This document shows, in pieces, positions 54,915 to 63,267 of a DNA stretch of 64,000 nt (within the stretch, counting starts at the first letter, position 1; each line of letters begins with the position of its first letter). The stretch is from Gloeocapsa sp. PCC 7428 (lineage in GTDB: Bacteria; Cyanobacteriota; Cyanobacteriia; Cyanobacteriales; Chroococcidiopsidaceae). The stretch is from contig NC_019745.1 of assembly GCF_000317555.1 (NCBI RefSeq), positions 3,844,001 to 3,908,000 on the forward strand. Direction: 5' to 3'. The position numbers and the translations under genes were made by a program. Below the pieces are notes generated by a model. It had not been told where the DNA came from, made no database searches, and saw nothing but the letters and a program-made list of their open reading frames with translations.

Positions 54915-55769
54915 ATGAGTCAAGATACTAGAAACAAGTCGCATTTACAAATTGTGCCGCGATCGCCAATCTTATCGAGTTTAGATGTATCGGATTTGCT
55001 ACGCGTTGAACAACATCGTCAACCTGCAAAGGAATCTTCAGAGTGTTGTCTTCCTCATTATCTGTTGAGTATTCATCTTGGACAACCAATTCAACTAGAA
55101 CGAAATGCAGAAGGGCAACGTCGTAGCGTACATTTGACGCCAGGTGACATTATGCTTACGCCGCCCGATCTTCATCGTAAATTGTCTTGGAATACTGATG
55201 CAGAATTCTTGTTGCTTCGCCTTGAACCAAATATCTTTGTCTCTGCTGTAAATGAAACTGTCGAGTCAGAAAACATCGAAATGATACCGCACATAAAAAT
55301 TCGCGATCCACTGTTGCAACAAATTGGTTTGGCACTCAAAGCAGAACTAAAAACAAAGCAACTCGATCGCCTTTATGCTGAATCAATGGCAAATGCATTA
55401 GCGGTTCATGTGTTACGGCGCTACTCAACACGTAAGCCAATAATTCGCGCTTATGGTGGTTTGCCTAACCACAAACTACAACAAGCAATTGACTACATTC
55501 AAACTCATTTAGCAGAAGATATTTCACTCAAAGCGATCGCATCTGAACTTGGCATAAGCCAGTATCACTTTGCGCGATTATTTAAACAGTCTACAGGATA
55601 TTCTCCTTATCAATACCTGATTAAGTGCCGCATTGAACGCGCGCAAGAATTGCTGAAACAGACTCAGCAGATTGCCCATGTTGCTTTACAAGTTGGATTC
55701 GCGAGTCAAAGTCAATTTGGCAGACACTTCAAGCGCCTCACGGGAGTCACGCCGAAACAATTTTTATAG
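54915..55769 (+). CDS. AraC-family transcriptional regulator
   Basis: 284 residues. The N-terminal half (40-150) is a cupin-like sensor (YLLSIHLGQPIQLERNAEG, then HLTPGDIMLTPPDLHRKLSW). The C-terminal 100 residues carry the two AraC helix-turn-helices: DISLKAIASELGISQYHFARLFKQ and QIAHVALQVGFASQSQFGRHFKR, ending LTGVTPKQF. It sits 93 bp before a secreted ABM-like protein on the same strand and may regulate it. Confidence 0.93.
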   Translation: MSQDTRNKSHLQIVPRSPILSSLDVSDLLRVEQHRQPAKESSECCLPHYLLSIHLGQPIQLERNAEGQRRSVHLTPGDIMLTPPDLHRKLSWNTDAEFLLLRLEPNIFVSAVNETVESENIEMIPHIKIRDPLLQQIGLALKAELKTKQLDRLYAESMANALAVHVLRRYSTRKPIIRAYGGLPNHKLQQAIDYIQTHLAEDISLKAIASELGISQYHFARLFKQSTGYSPYQYLIKCRIERAQELLKQTQQIAHVALQVGFASQSQFGRHFKRLTGVTPKQFL

Positions 55770-55862
55770 CAAGAATCTACTAAAATCGCAAAAAACGACT
55801 ATACAGTCGCATTGCAAGCTTTGTAGCCTTAATCAAACACGTATCAAGAAGGTTAAGCAGTT

Positions 55863-56588
55863 ATGCTAAGTCTATTTATGCGTAAGTTTGGTATAACAAT
55901 CGCAGCGATCGCGCTGTTAATGCTGAGTGTTCTCACCGCAATGCCAAAGCTAGCACAAGCTGATACCGCGATTCCTCTAGACACTACTAACGAAGTTGTT
56001 AACGTCATCACAGTTTATCCCACAACTTCAAATCAAGCTAAAGTTCTCTCAGCAGTTTCCCAAGCCGAACCCTCATTTGCAAAAACTCCTGGCTTTCAAG
56101 ACTCCGCAATTCTCAAAGCGCAAGATGGTACACAAGTGATTGCACTATCTCAATGGCAAGGAAAAGATTTATCTAGCTTCCAGTCATACGCAAAAGAACA
56201 CGTACTCAATGTTGCGACACAGACACCTCAATCCTTTGCTTGCCAAGTTCAACATACTGAAACCAGAACAACATCACCAAGCTTCTATCAAGGAGATGTC
56301 ATCATGTTTAGCCAATTTAAAATGAAGCCAGGCAAAGATCAATCTGAACTCGTAACGATTGTCACTCAAGAGATGCCCAGTGTACTACAAATGATTCCAG
56401 GATTGCAGTGGGCAGCGATGTGTCCTAGTACAGATAAATCGACAATTGCATTACTCGCCCGTTGGAATAGTCGCGAAGATTTCAAATCACTCGGTCAACA
56501 ACCTGGTTTTGATAAAGAAACAAACTACTGGCAAACTTACGCTGATAATGAACACGGTCTTTACGATGTTGTAAAAATTATTCGCTAG
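55863..56588 (+). CDS. Secreted protein with two ABM-like (antibiotic biosynthesis monooxygenase) domains
   Basis: 241 residues. A signal peptide (MRKFGITIAAIALLMLSVLTAMPKLAQA) ends near residue 34. Two dimeric alpha/beta-barrel-like units follow: 45-130 (VNVITVYPTTSNQAKVLSAV, then FAKTPGFQDSAILKAQDGTQVIALSQW) and 145-240 (VIMFSQFKMKPGKDQSELVTI, then VLQMIPGLQWAAMCPSTDKSTIALLARW). ABM domains are heme-independent oxygenase or binding folds; export is uncommon, and the substrate is unknown. Met5 is an alternative start. The AraC gene upstream is a likely regulator. Confidence 0.82.
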   Translation: MLSLFMRKFGITIAAIALLMLSVLTAMPKLAQADTAIPLDTTNEVVNVITVYPTTSNQAKVLSAVSQAEPSFAKTPGFQDSAILKAQDGTQVIALSQWQGKDLSSFQSYAKEHVLNVATQTPQSFACQVQHTETRTTSPSFYQGDVIMFSQFKMKPGKDQSELVTIVTQEMPSVLQMIPGLQWAAMCPSTDKSTIALLARWNSREDFKSLGQQPGFDKETNYWQTYADNEHGLYDVVKIIR

Positions 56589-56664
56589 GCTTGATACTTC
56601 AGCGTGCGATCGCTCAATTCATTTACACCCACCCAGTAACATATTCAACAAATCAATTTGCTAC

Positions 56665-56787
56665 TAGACAAACCCTATCAACCTCCGTGTAATTACAGTT
56701 AATTTTCTTGTCAGAGTGTGCGAAGGCACACTTTGTTATTTAGCCCCGACTTCAGTCGGAAGGTGTCTACAATTCATGTAACAAACC
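56665..56787 (-). repeat. MITE-like family A, copy 4 (inverted, truncated)
   Basis: AAACCCTATCAACCTCCGTGTA, then AGTGTGCGAAGGCACACTTTG, then AGCCCCGACTTCAGTCGGAAGG and ATTCATG follow the reverse complement of copy 1 in the same order. The outer left end is missing. Confidence 0.7.
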
Positions 56788-56793
56788 TATTCT

Positions 56794-57645
56794 TTAAAAC
56801 AAACTAAGCTGCGTAGGCGATTCCCGAACACTATCCCAAGGAAGTGGCGGAACTGCAACACCGTGTTGTACCAACATCTGTTGAAAATATCGCGCATTAC
56901 CAGGCGATCGCGCTTCTTGCGGACAGTGTACAAAAAAATACACGCGCATACCTTGACGCAACCACGCATCAACAACACTCACCCACTCTTGCAAAAAGCT
57001 TTGATTCAACTCCTGCTGCGGATGACTAATAAAACGAATCAAACTAAAAGGTGCAGTGATACTCAATTGCAAAGGTAACTGAGGCTTGCGACGTTCTGAA
57101 AGAATCTCTACATCTTCTGGCGTATCATAAATCGGACGCGAATCAAGCAAAACACGCCCAATACCCAACTCTTCTAGTAGACTTGTCAATTGACTTGCAT
57201 AAGGTTCCGTAAACCAGTCAGGATGGCGCACTTCCAAGGCTAACTCTGCGTTTTCCTGCGACCAAGCACCGAGAAACGCCGTCAAATCTTTCAAACACTC
57301 AGGTCCATAGCGCGGCGGTAATTGTGCAAAAATTGGTCCCAAGCGACTTCCCAACCCTCGCATCTGTTCCAAAAAACTCAACGCGCCAGAAATTGAAGGT
57401 TCCAACAATCCTTGATGCGTTAACTCGCGAGGTAACTTCAAACAAAACTCAAATCCCGACGGCGTATCCGCCGCCCACCGCGCCACTGTTTCCTGATCAG
57501 GCGTAGCATAAAAAGTCGTATTCCCTTCAACCGTCGTCAACCGCCGACTATAAAGCCTCAAAAACTCACTCGCCCGACTCCCCGCCGGATAAAAATCACC
57601 AACCCAACCCTTATACGACCACACCGCGCACCCAATCCGAAACAT
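56794..57645 (-). CDS. DUF72 domain-containing protein
   Basis: 283 residues, TIM-barrel-like. The N-terminus FRIGCAVWSYKGWVGDFYPAG, then YSRRLTTVEGNTTFYATPDQETVARWA, and FEFCLKLPRELTHQ are the defining DUF72 (YecE-like) blocks. LALEVRHPDWF and VYFFVHCPQEARSPGNARYFQ come later. Function unknown; proposed to be endonuclease IV-like by fold. Full length. Confidence 0.92.
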   Translation of the reverse strand: MFRIGCAVWSYKGWVGDFYPAGSRASEFLRLYSRRLTTVEGNTTFYATPDQETVARWAADTPSGFEFCLKLPRELTHQGLLEPSISGALSFLEQMRGLGSRLGPIFAQLPPRYGPECLKDLTAFLGAWSQENAELALEVRHPDWFTEPYASQLTSLLEELGIGRVLLDSRPIYDTPEDVEILSERRKPQLPLQLSITAPFSLIRFISHPQQELNQSFLQEWVSVVDAWLRQGMRVYFFVHCPQEARSPGNARYFQQMLVQHGVAVPPLPWDSVRESPTQLSLF

Positions 57646-57668
57646 ACCCCGCTTCTCCTGCCAAGTAC

Positions 57669-57689
57669 GGGCAAGGCACTGCCTTGCCC
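57669..57689. repeat. Family B palindrome
   Basis: Contains GCAAGGCACTGCCTTGC within a 21-bp palindrome, preceded by AGTACG and followed by a second half copy CACTGCCTTGCCCC at 57699-57712. It lies between two minus-strand genes. Confidence 0.8.
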
Positions 57690-57722
57690 CTACAACCGCA
57701 CTGCCTTGCCCCTAATGCCCCT

Positions 57723-58982
57723 TTACCTCTGCGCTAACTGCGGTATCCGTCCCCGCAACCCAATCATTAACTGCAACGCATAAACCCTAAACATCGGAAT
57801 CCGCCGCAGCATCCACAAACCCAACCGCCGCATCACCACCAACGGCAACCAATTGTTAGAAAACATCCGATCCAACAAATCAGTAAAACCCAAAATTGTT
57901 AAATTTTCCCGCTTGCGCCAACGTTCGTACTGCTGTAATATCTGAATACTACCGATATCATTGCTATTCTCGTGCGCATTTTGCAACACCTGCGCTAAAG
58001 CCGCCGCATCACGCACACCCAAGTTTAGCCCTTGACCACCCACAGGATGACAGCAGTGCGCCGCATCACCAATCAAAGCAAGTCGCGGTAATACATAGCG
58101 ATCGCTCTGCATCAACTGTACCGGAAACATAAAGCGATCGCCTTCAAGTTCGAGTTTCCCCATCTGATCGCCGTAGCGACGTTGCAACTCCTGCAAAAAC
58201 TGCGCGTCATCCAAAGCAAGTAAAGCCTTTGCTTCTTCATGCGGTGCTGTCCACACAATCCGACAGCGATTCCCTGGTAAGGGTAAAATCGCAAATGGAC
58301 CACTCGCCCAAAACCGCTCATAAGCGGTATCATTATGAGCCTTTTCTGGTTTCACAAAGGCAACAATACAAGATTGCCAGTATTGCCAACCACGAGTTTT
58401 GATACCGGCGGCGTTACGAATGCGCGATCGCGCCCCATCAGCGGCGACAAGTAATCGCGTGTGGATCGTCTGCAATTTCCCATCACTAACAACTGAAATC
58501 TCGACAAAATCTGGTTTATACTCTGTCTCGACAACTTCTACCGGACACAAATAAGTGACGTTAGCGCATTCCTGCATAAACTCCTGCAAAGGTGCTAGCA
58601 GCGCTTGGTGTTCCGCGACATACCCGATGACATCTGTGCCTAAATCTGTTGTTTGAAATTCAACGACACCAGGGTAATCTGCATCAGAAAGCCGTACTCG
58701 GTGATAATATGCAATGTTGGGTAACATCTTATCCCAGACACCAATTCCCTGAAAAATTCGTGCTGCAAGTTGGTGAACTGCATAAGCTTGTCCTTTCGCC
58801 GCTGCGACAGAATGCTGTTTGGCTTCAATCACCGCGACGCGCAATCCAGAGTCTTTCAGCGCACACGCCAGCGTCAGCCCCACAATACCACCACCGACGA
58901 TCGCCAAGTCATAGTCACAGTCCAACTGAGGACAAACCGCTTGTTCCAACTGCTCCAGCACCATTGTATAACTAGCTAACAC
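57723..58982 (-). CDS. UbiH/COQ6-type FAD-dependent hydroxylase
   Basis: 419 residues. FAD-binding DYDLAIVGGGIVGLTLACALKDSG near 20, the DG motif LLVAADGARSRIRNAAG near 178, and the GD motif LALIGDAAHCCHPVGGQGLNLGVRDAAALA near 305. The GxGLNLGxRD pattern with VGGQ is typical of UbiH/UbiF/COQ6. Cyanobacteria make plastoquinone, and this group (with an unproved role) may hydroxylate its ring or a related isoprenoid-quinone substrate. Met7 (MVLEQLEQ) is an alternative start. Confidence 0.9.
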   Translation of the reverse strand: MLASYTMVLEQLEQAVCPQLDCDYDLAIVGGGIVGLTLACALKDSGLRVAVIEAKQHSVAAAKGQAYAVHQLAARIFQGIGVWDKMLPNIAYYHRVRLSDADYPGVVEFQTTDLGTDVIGYVAEHQALLAPLQEFMQECANVTYLCPVEVVETEYKPDFVEISVVSDGKLQTIHTRLLVAADGARSRIRNAAGIKTRGWQYWQSCIVAFVKPEKAHNDTAYERFWASGPFAILPLPGNRCRIVWTAPHEEAKALLALDDAQFLQELQRRYGDQMGKLELEGDRFMFPVQLMQSDRYVLPRLALIGDAAHCCHPVGGQGLNLGVRDAAALAQVLQNAHENSNDIGSIQILQQYERWRKRENLTILGFTDLLDRMFSNNWLPLVVMRRLGLWMLRRIPMFRVYALQLMIGLRGRIPQLAQR

Positions 58983-59040
58983 ATCGTTTACTTTTCTTAA
59001 TTGTTACGCGATCAGGCTGCGGTAATCAAGGTATATTTGC

Positions 59041-59793
59041 TTAAATGCTCAATGCCATTAACTCATCTGCCATCTCAAAGTTAGCTGTAACGTTTTGCAC
59101 GTCATCGAGAGATTCCAGCGTATCAATTAATTTCAGTAGCGATCGCGCTTGTTCCGAATCACTGACTTCGACACTATTACTAGGAATCCAGCGTAACTCC
59201 ACGTCACTAACAACAAAACCTTCATTCTTCAGATGTTGACTGAGGTTTTCCAAATTACCTACGTTTGTAAAAACTTCAGCCATACCATCTGCAAGTTCAT
59301 ACGCGTCAGCGCCGCCTTCTAATGATGCTTCTAACAGCTTCTCTTCATCAACTCTACCAGAAAGGATCGCTAGCCCTTTCTGGGCAAACATCCAACTGAC
59401 ACAACCTGTCTCACCGAGATTACCACCATTTTTACTAAACGCGGCTCTCAAATCAGCAGCGGTACGATTGCGGTTATCAGTCAATGCTTCGATCAGAATC
59501 GCGACACCGCCCGATCCATAACCTTCGTAGCGAATCTCCTCAAGCTGGGCAGAGTCATCTGCGTAAGTTCCTGCACCTTTAGCGATCGCGCGATCGATAT
59601 TTTCATTTGGTATTCCAGCAGCTTTTGCTTTTTCAATCGCTGTTCGTAGCTGAAAATTACCCGCTGGATCAGGTACGCCATTTCTTGCTGCTACAATAAT
59701 AGCCCGCGATAACTGCGTAAACGTTTTTCCTTTAACTGCATCTACACGCGCCTTTTGTCGCTTAATATTTGCCCATTTACTATGTCCCGCCAT
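59041..59793 (-). CDS. YebC/PmpR-family regulatory or ribosome-associated protein
   Basis: 250 residues with the complete family signature: [23 protein letters not shown] at the start, then [20 protein letters not shown], the [12 protein letters not shown] block and [23 protein letters not shown] near 90. YebC proteins were described as transcription regulators; newer work on the family shows that some help translation of proline stretches. Either role is possible here. Start at ATG 59793. Confidence 0.95.
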   Translation of the reverse strand: MAGHSKWANIKRQKARVDAVKGKTFTQLSRAIIVAARNGVPDPAGNFQLRTAIEKAKAAGIPNENIDRAIAKGAGTYADDSAQLEEIRYEGYGSGGVAILIEALTDNRNRTAADLRAAFSKNGGNLGETGCVSWMFAQKGLAILSGRVDEEKLLEASLEGGADAYELADGMAEVFTNVGNLENLSQHLKNEGFVVSDVELRWIPSNSVEVSDSEQARSLLKLIDTLESLDDVQNVTANFEMADELMALSI

Positions 59794-59868
59794 AACGTAA
59801 AAGAATCTTCACAACCTAGTTTCAGTTTAAACATTGACAACTGATTTGTGGCAATGTAGAGCTAAACT

Positions 59869-60705
59869 TTATCCCTTACCTCCTGTAAAAGTCACTCCTC
59901 GAATAAAATATCGATTAAAAAAGACATAAATCAACAAAGCTGGCAAAGTAAACATCATCGATGCTGCCATAATATAATTCCAATAGCTAATATATTGTCC
60001 TTTAAATGTATTTAAACCTAATGGTAAAGTGAACATTTCAGTTTCTGATAAAATCAGCAATGGAGTTAAGAAATTATTCCACGAACCCATAAAAATAAAA
60101 ATAGCTTGTGCCGCTAATGCTGGTTTAGCTAATGGCAACACAATTTGAAAGAAAGTTTCTAAATACCCTAGCCCGTCTAGCGCTGCTGCTTCTTCTAATT
60201 CTTTGGGAAAATTAATAAAAAACTGCCGCATCATAAAAATAAAAGTTGCGTTGACAATGCTAGGAACAATGAGTCCTTGATAGGAATTCAGCCAGCCTAA
60301 AGATTTCAAAATCAAAAAAGTAGGAATCAGAGTTACTTGTCCAGGAACCATCAAAACTGCTAAGATTAAAAAAAAGAATAGTTGATTTCCAGGAAAACGA
60401 ATTCGAGCCAAAGCATAGCCCGCCATTGAGTTAAAAATTAAATTACCTAGCGTTACACACACAGCAACAAATATACTATTAAATAACCATCTGCCAAAAA
60501 GCGGTTCTTGTATAAAAATCTGTTGGTAGTTCTCTAACGTGAACTGTTGCGGAATAAAACCATCTGCGCCTGATACAATTTCTGATAGCGGTTTAAACGA
60601 AGCAGACAACGCCCAAGCAAAAGGCACAAACGTTAAAATCGCATACAATATTAAGATGACATACAAAACAGGTGTAAGCCAGGAAGCTTTTTCGAGCATC
60701 GCCAA
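59869..60705 (-). CDS. Sugar ABC transporter permease (MalG-like)
   Basis: 278 residues, six membrane segments. The EAA loop is EELEEAAALDGLGYLETFFQIVLPLAKPA near 180. SASFKPLSEIVSG and SWNNFLTPLLIL are typical of the second permease of carbohydrate ABC systems (MalG/UgpE). It begins 7 bp after the stop of the partner permease, so both are translated from one mRNA. The binding protein and ATPase are not in the window. Cyanobacterial homologues import sugars or compatible solutes such as glucosylglycerol. Confidence 0.93.
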   Translation of the reverse strand: MAMLEKASWLTPVLYVILILYAILTFVPFAWALSASFKPLSEIVSGADGFIPQQFTLENYQQIFIQEPLFGRWLFNSIFVAVCVTLGNLIFNSMAGYALARIRFPGNQLFFFLILAVLMVPGQVTLIPTFLILKSLGWLNSYQGLIVPSIVNATFIFMMRQFFINFPKELEEAAALDGLGYLETFFQIVLPLAKPALAAQAIFIFMGSWNNFLTPLLILSETEMFTLPLGLNTFKGQYISYWNYIMAASMMFTLPALLIYVFFNRYFIRGVTFTGGKG

Positions 60706-60712
60706 TCCTTTT

Positions 60713-61621
60713 TCAATTAAAATTTTCTTCTTGAATCCACATCCGCTGAATTAAAGTCACAATCATAATCATAAGTGCTAACATGAGTGCAAGCGCTGCT
60801 GCATAACCCATGTCAAGATTTTTAAAAGCATATTGATAAATTAATAATACAACTGTCAAAGTAGAGTTATTAGGACCTCCCGAACCTCGCGAGAAAATGT
60901 AAGATTGATCGAATAATTGAAAAGTTCCAATTATTCCCATGACAATAATAAAAAAAGTGACGGGTTGTAAAAAAGGTAAAGTAATATAGATAAACTTATC
61001 CCACGCGCTTGCGCCATCTAACGTTGCTGCTTCGTAGAGAGTTTCTGGAATATCTTGCATTGCTGCTAAATAAATTACCATAAAAAGAGGCGCAGTCGCC
61101 CAAATATTCATCAACATAATTGCTTTGAGTGCAACACTAGGATCGCCTAGCCAGTTATACGTAGGTAAACCTAAAACAGCAAGAAAGCGATTGAGTAACC
61201 CATTAGAGTTACAAATCCACATAAAAATAAGTGTTAAAACAGCCGATGAAGTGACTGTCGGTAGAAAGAACAGAACTCTAAAAAAGTTTCTACCTTTAAT
61301 TTGTGTGTTGAGAACTAACGCTAAAGTTAAAGCAAGCAAAGTTTGTGTAGGGACTACGATCGCTACATATTCTACTGTATTTTTTAAAGCAATCCTGACA
61401 CGTTCATCACTAAACATTCGCCAAAAATTACGCCAACCTCTAAAGGTATAACTAACATCTCCTAAGGGTTGAACTTTGTAAAATGATAGAATAATTGCTA
61501 AAAAGATTGGTAAAAGTAAGAAAATTCCCATAATGAAGAAAGTAGGAGCCATAAATATATATCCACTAATAGCCTCGTTATTAATATGTAGATGTTGCTT
61601 TTTTTTAGAGAGAACAGCCAT
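60713..61621 (-). CDS. Sugar ABC transporter permease (MalF-like)
   Basis: 302 residues, six membrane segments. N-terminal GYIFMAPTFFIMGIFLLLPIFLAI; EAA loop ETLYEAATLDGASAWDKFIYITLPFLQPV near 205; and SRGSGGPNNSTLTVVLLIYQYAF, characteristic of MalF/UgpA-type permeases without the large periplasmic loop of E. coli MalF. First gene of a two-gene operon with the MalG-like permease. Any binding protein would lie upstream, but the neighbour is the divergent HhoA gene, so the operon is incomplete. Confidence 0.93.
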   Translation of the reverse strand: MAVLSKKKQHLHINNEAISGYIFMAPTFFIMGIFLLLPIFLAIILSFYKVQPLGDVSYTFRGWRNFWRMFSDERVRIALKNTVEYVAIVVPTQTLLALTLALVLNTQIKGRNFFRVLFFLPTVTSSAVLTLIFMWICNSNGLLNRFLAVLGLPTYNWLGDPSVALKAIMLMNIWATAPLFMVIYLAAMQDIPETLYEAATLDGASAWDKFIYITLPFLQPVTFFIIVMGIIGTFQLFDQSYIFSRGSGGPNNSTLTVVLLIYQYAFKNLDMGYAAALALMLALMIMIVTLIQRMWIQEENFN

Positions 61622-61907
61622 ATAATTTAAAATTAAAGATTAGGTTTTCTAAAATCGAGTTACAAAAATAAATGGAGAGATTTGTTAGTAAGTTGAACAA
61701 AAGATCAAGTGATAAAAACCTGTCAAAAAGTGGGAAGAATAATCGTTAAAGTCTGATGCTTGAACTTCTCAACTCCAGGTTTAAAGCCATACAATTGTTG
61801 AGGAGGGCGATGAATCAAAAACAGGAAAACGTCACAACGGCTCAAAGTTGAGCCAAAATCAAAACAGAGTAGTCGTTACATAAAAAGCTGGTTGAAATTA
61901 GACAGGT

Positions 61908-63089
61908 ATGCATGTGAAATCATGGTTGATGCGCCTTAGTACTCATATATTAGCGATCGCGCTGGGAGTTATTCTGACATTTAGCACTTTGCGAGTGTTA
62001 CCGTGTCAAGCAGCATCTATCGCTGAAAATAACACTAGTATTGCGCAAGCTAAAGCCCCAATAACCTCAAATAGCTTTGTCACCGCCGCAGTCAATCGCG
62101 TTGGACCTGCTGTAGTACGCATTGATACCGAGCGTACAGTAACGCGTCGGGTTCCTGAACCATTTCTAGAAGATCCTTTCTTTCGCCGCTTCTTTGGCGA
62201 CGGCTTTTCGCAACAAATGCCCCCAGAAACTTTACGCGGATTGGGTTCTGGCGTAATCATCGATCCCAGCGGTGAAATTCTTACCAACGCCCACGTTGTC
62301 AATCAAGCGGATCGCGTTACCGTACAACTGAAAGATGGACGCACGTTTGAAGGTACAGTTCAAGGTGTCGATGAAGTAACCGATTTAGCCGTCGTTAAGA
62401 TCGATGCTGGCGGTGATGTGCCAGTTGCACCCTTAGGCGATTCGAGTACAGTACAAGTCGGTGATTGGGCGATCGCTGTTGGTAATCCTTTGGGATTAGA
62501 TAATACAGTTACCCTCGGAATCGTCAGCACATTAAAACGTTCGAGTCGCGAAGTTGGCATTCTCGATAAACGCCTAGAATTTATTCAAACCGACGCAGCG
62601 ATCAACCCTGGTAACTCTGGAGGACCATTATTAAACGATCGCGGTGAGGTCATTGGAATTAATACCGCCATCCGTGCAGATGCAATGGGAATTGGTTTTG
62701 CGATTCCGATTGACAAAGCCAAAACAATTAAAGACAAGTTGATGCGCGGCGAAAAAATCGCTCATCCTTATTTAGGCGTGCAAATGGTAACACTTACCCC
62801 ACAGCTAGCGAAACAAAATAACAGCGATCCAAATTCACCGCTTGACGTACCAGAAATGAACGGCGTACTTGTCGTGCGAGTCATCCCGAACTCTCCCGCC
62901 GCCGCCGGAGGAATGCGTCGCGGAGATGTAATTGTACAAGTTGACCGTCAACCTGTATCTACAGCCGAGCAACTGCAAAATATCGTAGATAATAGCGAAG
63001 TCGGTCAAACCTTACAAATCAAAGTTCAGCGCGGTAAACAAACGCAACAACTATCAGTACGCACTGGCGAACTAGAAAACAACTACTAG
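61908..63089 (+). CDS. HhoA/HtrA-type Deg serine protease
   Basis: 393 residues. Signal peptide or membrane anchor at 1-35 (HILAIALGVILTFSTLRVLP, ending CQAA). Trypsin-like domain with the triad His in ILTNAHVVNQADRV near 130, Asp in VTDLAVVKID near 160 and Ser in NPGNSGGPLLND near 240. One PDZ domain (about 285-385, with VIPNSPAAAGGMRRGDVIVQVD). The architecture fits the cyanobacterial HhoA/HhoB/HtrA trio, periplasmic or thylakoid-lumen quality-control proteases; which of the three cannot be decided here. Start ATG 61908. Confidence 0.94.
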   Translation: MHVKSWLMRLSTHILAIALGVILTFSTLRVLPCQAASIAENNTSIAQAKAPITSNSFVTAAVNRVGPAVVRIDTERTVTRRVPEPFLEDPFFRRFFGDGFSQQMPPETLRGLGSGVIIDPSGEILTNAHVVNQADRVTVQLKDGRTFEGTVQGVDEVTDLAVVKIDAGGDVPVAPLGDSSTVQVGDWAIAVGNPLGLDNTVTLGIVSTLKRSSREVGILDKRLEFIQTDAAINPGNSGGPLLNDRGEVIGINTAIRADAMGIGFAIPIDKAKTIKDKLMRGEKIAHPYLGVQMVTLTPQLAKQNNSDPNSPLDVPEMNGVLVVRVIPNSPAAAGGMRRGDVIVQVDRQPVSTAEQLQNIVDNSEVGQTLQIKVQRGKQTQQLSVRTGELENNY

Positions 63090-63140
63090 TGATAACGAGG
63101 ACTTACCTGTAGCGTAAGTCCTACCACATCATTAAACTCC

Positions 63141-63165
63141 GTCCCCCAGAATGGGGGATGTAGGG
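63141..63165. repeat. Family D repeat
   Basis: GTCCCCCAGAATGGGGGATG followed by TAGGGGG, the same pattern as near 3697-3760, 4923-4940 and 9953-9980. It immediately precedes a family C element. Confidence 0.65.
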
Positions 63166-63167
63166 GG

Positions 63168-63255
63168 CTAATACCATTGACTACGGGCAAGGCACTGCTT
63201 TGCCCCTCTGACCTCTGCTACCCAGATGTCGCAAATTTAAAGTGAAATGGTATAA
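63168..63255. repeat. Family C element carrying a nested family B palindrome
   Basis: Ends are AATACCATT on the left and GTGAAATGGTAT on the right, as in the copy at 21.6 kb. Right after the left end comes GACTACGG and the palindrome core GCAAGGCACTGCTTTGC (63187-63203), which belongs to family B and is absent from the 21.6-kb copy. Confidence 0.7.
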
Positions 63256-63267
63256 CTATACTATTCG

